DNA of 64,000 nt from Uranotaenia lowii (Eukaryota; Arthropoda; Insecta; Diptera; Culicidae): positions 167,081,104 to 167,145,103 of the forward strand of contig NC_073693.1 in NCBI RefSeq assembly GCF_029784155.1, read 5' to 3'. This document shows positions 55,826 to 64,000 of the stretch, one piece after another. The position numbers and the translations under genes were made by a program. Position 1 is the stretch's first letter, and each line of letters begins with the position of its first letter. The notes beneath the pieces were generated by a model. That model had not been told where the DNA came from and ran no database searches. It saw only the letters and a program-made list of their open reading frames with translations.

Positions 55826-56547
55826 TAGATTGTTGCAGCTTAACTGACTTCATGTTATATCCAAAAATCTAATAACGTATTCGTTTATACCCAGTTTTGC
55901 ACCAGGTCACAACAAGTTATACACATTTTACTGTCATTTTTAGAAGTTTATGCGTTAAGTTTTGCATCCGTAATTCCCCAGATTTGATTTAAAATGGACG
56001 GTGGAACACTGAAGATTCGTGTGTGAGCGATCGAGGTAGTAAAACACTGACGACGAATTATGTTCGTTCTAGTATGGTAAACCTCAAAACTGGGCGAATG
56101 TAGAAAACGAATACGGTAAAAGTATCATATTTTCATCATTTTACAGCCTGGGCTGGCCATACTGAGCTCTTTGATTATTTCTACAACATTTGTGCCACTT
56201 TCTCATACTTTTTTGATCAATGGGAAAGGATTTTGGTGTCCAGTGCTTAGCTCCCGATATAAAAACTATGTAAAGCACGTCTATATTTCATTTTTTTAAT
56301 CACGTTTTTGTGATCCCAAACACAGGGACTGGACCTTCTACTATTGGCATTGATTATGCTTCACAATGATCTTTGATCGAAAAATTAGTAAGTTATATAG
56401 TATATGACCAGGTTGTAAAATCAACATTCCCATTATTAGTTATATCACTTAAATAATGCGATACTCAGACTCAGAATTTTGGTTAAAATTTAAAGTCAGT
56501 TTTGCTGCAAACACTCTACAAAGCACGAAAAAGTAGTGTTTTTTACC

Positions 56548-56740
56548 TGCTTTGGTAAGTTCTTTTGTTTCCATGTTGTTAGAAGTGTGCGCTATCTCCA
56601 TTTGTGAGTGCAGTTGTTCGACCATTGTTTGTTTTCGATGTAAAAAAAGAGATTTATCGTCATTATTTCTTTCATAGCTCTTCAAGAAGTTGATGGCCCA
56701 CTTTGGTGTCTTCAGATGAAAGTTGCATCATAAATTGAGC
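56548..56740 (-). pseudogene. Exon-like ORF in the right arm
   Basis: Inverted counterpart of 54843-55031. The frame stays open from the NNDDKSLFLHRKQTM block through NMETKELTKAG and the donor-like AGCAG|GTAAAA. Most differences from the left arm in this part are substitutions without stops, while non-coding parts of the arms carry indels. Confidence 0.4.
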
Positions 56741-57248
56741 TATTCAATGGTATTTTTTGCAAAATATTCGGTGGTGCAGACGGTACTTTTAGACGCCATT
56801 TAAAGTTTATTTACAACTTTTCATGTTGAAGGTTTTTATTTATCTTTTTTAAACTATTTTATTTGGAAAGCTGATAAAATTTCAATACATTTTGATGTGC
56901 TATTTTATAATTTCCGTTGAAAAATAACAGAGTTATGTGACTTTGAAAAATGGTTATTTTTTATTGACAAAAAAATCTAACCGAAGCTTACTCAAAAAAT
57001 AAAAATGTTAGAAATCTGAAAAAATACATGTGTTTTTAAGTCGCAAAAATGAACCAAATTTTCAATTTTGGGGAAAATCTGAAGACCCCCGGCACAAATT
57101 GTCAGATAATAAAAAAAAATCCCCAGCTGTTTTAGTTTGGCGGATCGACTTTTTCAATCTGAAGCCTTTAAGTAATTAATATATTCATGTATATCACAGA
57201 CACCCCCACAGAGTGTAAAATTTTGAAAATTCATAAGTAGTCTGCTAC

Positions 57249-57478
57249 CAGGAAAAGTTCTAAGATTTTATAGAAATTCCAGCGTTTGCGAGTATTTTGT
57301 AACGGTTTTTTGTCATTGGTGGTGATGAAGTGGCTCAGTTGCGAAAATCTAGGCGCTGGTTAAGAACATACTGTGAAGAGTTGCAGTAAAGAGCAGCGTC
57401 GAAGGTATGTTCCACTTATTGAAAAAGTATGAAAGTCTACAGAAGGTATTTGAGCTATTCTTGTATTTTTTCGATTCA
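57249..57478. repeat. 230-bp direct repeat, left copy (TSD of the LOA-type LINE)
   Basis: Matches 61785-62014 with one difference seen (ACTTATTG against ACTTACTG). The outer flanks differ, and the inner flanks are the two ends of the LINE, so this is most simply an exceptionally long target-site duplication. Confidence 0.85.
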
Positions 57479-60400
57479 GGTATCAGGTATCAGAATGGGG
57501 GTAGGCTTAATAGCGGCACGTTATCCAAACATACGGGAAAATTGTGCCTAGCCTTTTTTATCCAAGATTTCATCATTTACCTGAGAAATCTGAAAAACCT
57601 ATAAAAGGAAGAAATAAATTCAATCTATTTAAGATGGCATAAAGCCTTTCCACTAGGGATTATTAGCATTAAAGCTCTTTTCTACATTCGGTAAGGAATG
57701 ATAGAATGTTTTTCAAGTTTAATTTCTTAAACTCAGATTCGCTTAAAGCGTAAGATCCCAGAGTACGAAAACGTAGTCTGGCAAATGAGGGACAGTTACA
57801 TATAAGATGGAAGGGATCTTCCACATCTGATTCACAACTACCACATACTGGAGATTCAGCACGCTGAATGTTGTGCATGTGATAGTTGAGTTTACAATGA
57901 CCGGAGAGTGCTCTGATCAAGATGCTGCAATGAGATTTATTTAAAGTTAATAAGTAACTCGATATGATTGGAGATGGTTTTTCTAAAAATAATTTAGTTT
58001 GACGACAAGTGTCCAACTCTTCCCAGTATCGTTCATGCTGGTTAGAGGACCAAGTTTGAATTTGGTTTCTGAACCAACATGGTGATATTGGGACAGCCGG
58101 CTCTGGTCCGTAAAATTCCTTTTCCGACCCAGCTCTAGCGAGTTCGTCGGCGCATTCGTTTCCAAAAATTCCCTTATGTCCGGGTACCCATAGAAGGTTT
58201 AATCCATTGCCTTCAGCAAGTTCTTCGATTGCTTTCCGGCATGCGATTACCAGTTTTGATCTAGAACTGGAAGCACTGAGTGATTTGATAGCTGCTTGGC
58301 TATCTGAACAGAAATAAATTGTTCTGAACATAATCTTCTTTTGAAGTGCAATTTGCACTCCATACATAATAGCATATAGCTCAGCCTGAAAGACTGTACA
58401 ATATTTTCCTAGAGGTTGAGCATATTCTATGTTCAACTCGTGACAGTAAATTCCTGCACCTGCACGGCCGTTTGATAATGAACCGTCAGTATAGAATACA
58501 ATATGAGAGGACATTTGGTCCTCTACGAAACCTGATAACCATTCTTGAGGAGAAGGAAATTTGACTTTAAACCCCATGTAGGGAAAACTACTCGAGAGTG
58601 TTAAATCGTTTGGCGCTAGATTAAACTTGTTCAGTCTAACTAATTCAGGCCACACATTTGTATGACTCGATGATCTTTCGATATTTCCTGACAGCCAGAG
58701 ACCAACTGCCTGTAGACGAAAAGCACATGAGAAGGCTTCCTGTTTTAGGAACAAGTGTAGAGGTTTGATAGAAAACAGAGCCTCTAGTGCTGCAGTAGGA
58801 GTTGTAGTGAACGATCCGGACATCCCCAAAAGACACATTCTTTGAAGGTGATTTAGTTTAGTCCGAACTGTTGCAACTTCTCCTTTCTGCCACCACACTG
58901 GACACCCATAGGCCAGAATTGGTCTTACTATTGTGGAGTAAATCCAGTGAATATGTTTGGGTTTGAGTCCCCAGTTTTTTCCGATTGCACGTCGGCATTG
59001 TCCGAAGGCCATGCATGCTTTTTTGATTCTGAATTCGATGTGATCAGACCAGTTTAATTTGGAGTCAAGAATGACACCCAAATATTTAACTTGATTAGAC
59101 ACGCTGATTTCGGAACCATAAAACAGCAGAGGGCGCACCCCGCGGGTGATACGTTTTTTAGTAAATAAAACAATATTAGTTTTTTGAGGATTAACTGAAA
59201 GTTCTACATGAGAACACCATCGTTCAACAGAGCGCAGAGCTTGTTGCATTATATCAAATAATGTGCTTATGCACAAACCTCTTACCAGCAGAAGATAATC
59301 ATCTGCGAATCCATAGGTTGGTATTCCACGGTCATTGAGTTTTCTCAACAAGCCGTCTGCAACTAGGTTCCACAAAAGAGGTGATAGTACACCTCCCTGT
59401 GGGCAACCACGTGTGCTAACTTTTGTTATTGAAGCCTGTCTTAAAGACGAATGAAGATTCCTGTTACTTAGCATTGCGCTAATCCAGTTAGTTATAACAC
59501 TAGGCACTCCATGAAGTAGTGCCGCATCCATTATTGATGTAAACGAGACATTATCAAATGCTCCTTCTATGTCTAGAAAGGCTCCTAGACATGATTCTTT
59601 ATGTGAAAAACTATTTTCAATATTATGTACTACGTTGTGCAGAAGAGTTAAAGTTGATTTTCCTGTTTGGTATGCATGTTGTGTCGCATTAAGCGGATGT
59701 TGGGCAAGACATTCTTGCCTGATATGATGATCAATTAAACGTTCAAGTGCTTTTAATAGAAATGAACTTAGACTAATAGGACGAAAGCTTTTGGCTTCGT
59801 CGTATGATGATCGTCCCCCTTTAGGGATGAATTTCACGGCTATCTGCCGCCAAAGTTTAGGAATATATCCATGAGCAAAACTGCTTATCATTATTTTTCT
59901 TAATATGTGTTTGAAATGATCGAAACCTTTTTGAAGCAAAACTGGAAATAAACCGTCACTTCCAGGAGATTTGTATTGAGCAAAACCATCGATTGCCCAT
60001 TTGATCGATTCTGTAGTAACTATTTTCCGAGCAAAATGCAAGGAATCTAGACTTCCAGAAAAGAACTCAGGCTCTATCGATGAATCTTGATCAACACATC
60101 CTGGAAAATGAGTATTGAATAGACAACTTAATGTTTCTTCGTCGTTTGATGTATAATCACCACTAGGGGTTTTAAGGTATGAAACCTGATAATCTTTTGA
60201 TTTGGCTAAGACTTTATTTAACCTACTTGCTTCGTGCAAGCTTGAAATGTTTGTGCAGTAGTTCTGCCAACTTGAGCGTTCGGCAGCTCTTGTTGCTTTC
60301 CGGTAAGCTCTGCGAGCCAACTTGAAGGCATCAAAACCTTCCGTGCGCCTTCGGTTCCAAGAGCGTCTGCAGTTTTTTCGTAATTTACTGAGATTTGAGT

Positions 60401-61784
60401 TCCACCATGGTGTACTGTTTTTGTTGAATTTCAACGTTCGTACGGGACACGCTTCTTCATAAGAATTTAAAATAATTTCGGTGGTTTTTGCAACCACTTC
60501 ATCCAACTCAGAAGGAGTAGTAATTTCAGGTGTATATCCATGAAATTTAATAGCAATATGCTCCATATAAAGGTCCCAATTAGTTGTTCTTGGGTTTCTG
60601 AATGTAATTGTTTCTAAAAACTCACCTGAGTGTTCAAAATAGATAAACCTGTGGTCAGAAATCGATTCTTCGTTAGGCACATGCCAATTTGAAATTTCCT
60701 GAGAAATTGTTCTAGAACAAAGTGTGATGTCAATCACCTCTTCTCTGTCACACCTAACAAAAGTTGGTTTATTTCCTACATTTAGAATTTCTAAATCAGT
60801 GCTGCTTAAATATTCCATTAAATTTGAGCCTCTCAGATTGATATCTGAGCTACCCCATACAAAATGATGAGCATTGGCATCACAGCCTATTACAAGAGGT
60901 GTATTTTGTGATTCACAGAATGAAATGACATGATTGTTCATATGGTAAGTATGCTGAACAGTAGACGTATTTTCTATCAGGCAGCGAAACCTGAACGACG
61001 CAAATATCTCTTGTTGTTAGATTGGGTATAAGTGTTGCATTTAAAGAATTGTTTATCAATATACATGCACGAGGCATTATTCGGGCATTAGTCATTCCAA
61101 TTACACTGAACACAGTAAAGTTTTGTTTGAGCAAATTCCCTAAGTAAAAAGTTCCATTTCGGAAATAGGGTTCTTGGACCAAGGCGATTGATGCAGTTCC
61201 ATTAAGGATTAAACGACATAAGTTAAGTGTAGCGGTTCTTTTGTGCTGCAGATTTATCTGTGCAACCTTAATAGAAAGCATTTCTATCAAAGAATTCCAC
61301 ACATAATTCCATCACACACAAGAACCTCTGCACCTTCATATCGACGCATGAAGCGGGGTATCCCATACAGGATGAAAATTTTAAAATCGTGTGTATAATC
61401 TGAATCCCACGAGTTGCCAGGAAAAATACGGCCCTTTGCACCAGTGCCTGGCTATAGTGCAGACCTTAACAACGTTCTGCTTAAGATAGGATTATTATAC
61501 ACCCTCCTACCCCCACTTTGGGGCCCGCAGGCACAGAACCACCTTGAAGCGGGTGTTTACAAAATTTAGGAGAATACAACTCGTGCATGCGCATTAATAG
61601 CAATAAGCACAATTGGTGAATCCTCCCTGAAGAAACTTGGCTTGGAACCAAGCCAAGGTTCCCCCCTCCCAATGTGATAGTCGCATTTGAAGAATGACTA
61701 ACGCATATGGGAAGTACTGGATAAGTCGCCTTTTACGACGTGGACCAGTATCCCAGTGGTAGTATTCTATAAGCCGCCACCACG
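57479..61784 (-). mobile_element. LOA-type non-LTR retrotransposon
   Basis: 4,306 bp, minus orientation. The 5' end is CGTGGTGGCGGCTTATAG (61767-61784). A 5'UTR of ~480 bp follows, then an endonuclease-RT-RNase H frame with one lesion, a short 3'UTR and a GATACCTGATACC tail (57479-57492). No ORF1 (Gag-like) is present, unlike typical LOA-clade elements. It is flanked by the 230-bp direct repeats. Confidence 0.8.
57669..61281 (-). pseudogene. LOA-type endonuclease-RT-RNase H, one lesion
   Basis: The first frame, from ATG at 61281 (MLSIKVAQINLQHKRTA), has endonuclease motifs (VAQINLQH, LVQEPYF). Near 60930-60940 the frame is lost and some endonuclease codons appear deleted. The second frame (60941-57669, 1,090 codons open) continues the endonuclease (IGCDANAHHFVWGSSD, ISDHRFIYF), then RT (KSPGSDGLFP, FRPISLSSFLLKALER, GAFLDIEGAFDNVS, GCPQGGVLSPLLWNL, catalytic YGFADDYLLL), a CCHC-like C terminus (CGSCESDVEDPFHLIC) and RNase H (FYTDGSLSNGRAGAGI, ELYAIMYGVQIA, CSDSQAAIKSL, WVPGHKGIFGNECADELA). 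RNase H with this RT type fits the LOA/I group. Confidence 0.85.
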
Positions 61785-62014
61785 CAGGAAAAGTTCTAAG
61801 ATTTTATAGAAATTCCAGCGTTTGCGAGTATTTTGTAACGGTTTTTTGTCATTGGTGGTGATGAAGTGGCTCAGTTGCGAAAATCTAGGCGCTGGTTAAG
61901 AACATACTGTGAAGAGTTGCAGTAAAGAGCAGCGTCGAAGGTATGTTCCACTTACTGAAAAAGTATGAAAGTCTACAGAAGGTATTTGAGCTATTCTTGT
62001 ATTTTTTCGATTCA
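61785..62014. repeat. 230-bp direct repeat, right copy
   Basis: Partner of 57249-57478. It begins CAGGAAAAGTTCTAAG and ends TATTTTTTCGATTCA. Confidence 0.85.
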
Positions 62015-62255
62015 ACCTTATAGCCAAGATTTCAAAGAATGGCTTTGGTTTGGTTGATTCGATTTGATTGTGTATAAAAAGATTCTAGGTTGTTGAAGTA
62101 TATATATAAAAAGTACGGGAACTTTATTTTCACCCTGTACATTGTAGGAAATAAGGCTAGTATAAATAAATGAAACGAAAGTTGTACACTGAAAGATTGG
62201 CAACACGGTAAATAGTAAACGAGTGAGGAGCGCACAGAAATATTCGGTTGGTCAG

Positions 62256-62962
62256 CAGGGTTGCCAACTATTTTTCGGAAAAGTCTGGAAGATTTTGGGA
62301 AAATGTCTGGAAATATCTGGAAAAGTCTGGAATAGCTTACTTTTGGGAAGGGTGTGACCTTTTTCTTTTTTTTGGTCGCCAGATCCCAATGTTGCAGATA
62401 GCCACTACATCGTTTGTTTCTGAAACTATCACTTACGTGTTCTGTTTGACTCTCTATTTAACGCACAACTCGCAGCCCGTGGCATAGAGGATAGCCTGCA
62501 AGTCTTCCAAGCCAGCGGGAGTGAGATCGAATCCTGATCACGGCATACATAGTACACTTTCTGTGGATTTGAGGTTTTAGCATTTGTAAGATGCTAGCCA
62601 TCATATCCTCGAAAGATGTACGCTTAGAGTTAAGAAAAAGGAATCTCTTCGAAGAAACATCAAGTTTCATTGAGATCCTGTATGTGTTTGTGTTCGTTTA
62701 ACTTCAAGCATTTGCCATTATTCCTAGCTTTCAACCACTTCTGCATTCAAAATTCATTTATTCGAATCTTTTACTGCCATATCTCATCATGACCATTTTG
62801 AATTTTCATAGTTTTTAGAACAATTTACGTCCTAAGCCAAAAGTCTGGAATTGTCTGGAAGAAATGTCAAAAGTCTGGAAATCTGGAAACCTGAAAAAAT
62901 GTCTGACAAAAGTCCAAAAAGTCTGGAAGATCCAGACAAAATCTGGAAGGTTGACATCACTG
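62256..62962. mobile_element. hAT-like MITE containing a SINE
   Basis: Ends CAGGGTTGCCAAC and GTTGACATCACTG are imperfect inverted repeats flanked by the perfect 8-bp TSD TTGGTCAG (62248-62255, 62963-62970). The interior is built from AAAGTCTGGAA words at both ends. The SINE at 62472-62705 is nested in it. Confidence 0.75.
62472..62705 (+). mobile_element. tRNA-derived SINE copy, no tail
   Basis: The head CCGTGGCATAGAGGATAGCC with B box GAGATCGAATCC, and the TTTAGCATTTGTAAGATGCT body, match the family at 911-1309 and 3316-3535. No poly(A) tail or TSD was seen. Confidence 0.65.
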
Positions 62963-62970
62963 TTGGTCAG

Positions 62971-64000
62971 CAGTCGGAAACATGCGTGAGCGTCGGGTAA
63001 AGAGAGAGAAGAAATGTGTAGAGTTCTGAAGAAGAGAGTGCGTCGCGCATATAGTTGGAAACAGGGTTGCCAACATTTTTTTTTGAAAATCAGGGAACTG
63101 GTTAATTAAAAATCAGGCAAAATCAGGCAACGTATGTAACGTAAATTTCACACAAAGTGATGACCTTTTTTTGCTCATCACTTAACATTTTCAGTTCAAT
63201 ATGTGTTGTGAGCCTACTTGGCTGAATTATTCCACTCAATCAAAGCGATGCAAAGATTTCTTTTCTTAAATAACAATTAAAGGGAATCTTCGATTGTTTT
63301 CATTCGGCCACACTTTCACCACTGACCATACTGACTGGACACTCGATTTCGTTTTCTGGATAATTTTTCCAGAAAAAAAACAAAAAAAAATCCTTTTTCC
63401 AACAGTACGCAATGTCGATTCCAGAGTGCGCATCGATCGATTTGAAGAAATGCTATCCCAGTTAGGAAATGCCACCCAACTTTTAAAATAAAACACGCAA
63501 TTTCTACGATAAAATCGGGCTAAACAGGACCATTTTTCCTACAGGGCATTTTTTGTCAAATTTTTCAGGTGCGCCACCTGCCGTCGGTATTGCGAACCTG
63601 CAAAAGCTGACAACAAAAAATTAGACAGAAAATGGTTGAATTTTTGTTCTAAGAGTCAAGTCAGTGTGGTCAGTGCTTTCACTTTTTATCTTCAGCAAAA
63701 AGGAAGAAGAAGAAGAAATGTGTCTAGCCTAATTTTTACATAGTGCTCTGGATTAATTCAACTTTTCCAACTGTTTTGATCCCTCTAAATTTGCGCGTCT
63801 TGCTAAAAGTGTGTACGATAGATCGCGGAAGAGACTGTGTATGAAGTTAAAATCGAAAAATATCTCTAACATCGAAAAAAGTGAAAACAAGGTTTTTGCA
63901 GTTGACTTCAGTTGGCGGCACATCTTATTGTTCACGTTTCATTCTTTGCTGGCACGAACGAAGAAAGAGCGGTAATGTCAAAAGCAACACGTTCCGTTTC
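62971..64000. other. Intergenic, possible start of another MITE
   Basis: CAGGGTTGCCAACATTTTTT at 63063 resembles the left end of the hAT-like MITE at 62256, and AATCAGGCAAAATCAGGCAA follows. No matching right end or TSD was found. No gene seen to the window's end. Confidence 0.4.

Larger units (their letters stand above)
54439..57130. mobile_element. Foldback-type element with ~610-bp inverted arms
   Basis: Left arm 54439-55050 and right arm 56519-57130 are inverted copies with about 90% identity by eye, starting ACAGCTGGGGATTTTTTT. Both arms hold the same exon-like open frame, which is conserved better than the rest, before a G|GTAAAA donor-like site. The spacer (55051-56518) holds a smaller TIR element. 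TSD not resolved. This is either a foldback transposon or an inverted duplication of a gene fragment. Confidence 0.7.

Noticed and set aside
57249..62014. LTR retrotransposon with 230-bp LTRs
   Set aside because: The enclosed proteins are of the non-LTR endonuclease-RT-RNase H type. The repeats lack TG..CA ends, primer-binding site and purine tract, and abut a typical LINE 3' tail.

Overview
The window reads as nuclear DNA of a dipteran insect with a large, transposon-rich genome, most likely a culicine mosquito. This is an inference from three things: short (about 55-70 nt) introns in the one recognisable conserved gene, very AT-rich intergenic DNA, and a retroelement mix (Jockey-, RTE-, LOA-, Ty1/copia- and Ty3/gypsy-type, tRNA-derived SINEs, many TIR elements) typical of mosquito genomes. 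No bacterial, CRISPR or rRNA features are present.

Only two host genes are well supported. The first is ORC4 (origin recognition complex subunit 4) at 46132-47698 (+), four exons, 463 residues. The second is a small single-pass membrane-protein gene on the minus strand, spread over 5990-27930. One C-terminal exon (5990-6084), ending in a lysine-rich tail, has one acceptor. Three separate ATG exons (6146-6506, 26596-26875, 27690-27783) each encode a different N terminus plus a transmembrane segment, and all end on a phase-1 donor that fits that acceptor. This predicts isoforms of 151, 124 and 62 residues.

The rest is mobile DNA, much of it nested. From left to right: a SINE and small TIR elements (0.9-4.1 kb); degenerate simple sequence (4.1-5.3 kb); a hAT-like element holding a pogo-like element (7.2-9.8 kb); an RTE fragment and a TA-flanked MITE (11-13.3 kb); a nearly intact Jockey-type LINE (14.56-18.84 kb); a TIR element with an RTE inserted in its cargo (18.95-21.55 kb); a pogo-like element holding a 1.47-kb composite retroelement with a 25-bp TSD (22.77-25.44 kb); TIR elements at 29-33 kb; a hAT-like element holding a complete Ty3/gypsy retrotransposon (33.2-39.4 kb); a complete Ty1/copia retrotransposon (39.96-44.73 kb); then, after ORC4, a palindrome, heptamer-like arrays broken up by TIR elements (49-54.2 kb), a foldback element with ~610-bp arms (54.4-57.1 kb), a LOA-type LINE between 230-bp direct repeats (57.2-62.0 kb) and a hAT MITE with a nested SINE (62.3-63.0 kb).

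The most unusual observations are: (1) the Ty3/gypsy element has two well-formed spliceosomal introns, one just after the leader and one inside the reverse transcriptase, and its Gag-Pol frame is continuous only if both are removed; (2) the three-way alternative first-exon membrane-protein gene spans 22 kb; (3) the LOA-type LINE is flanked by a 230-bp target duplication; (4) a family of TA-flanked elements with CACACAGAAAA-like ends carries intron-containing, gene-like cargo. All coordinates were read by eye, and element boundaries are supported mainly by target-site duplications.
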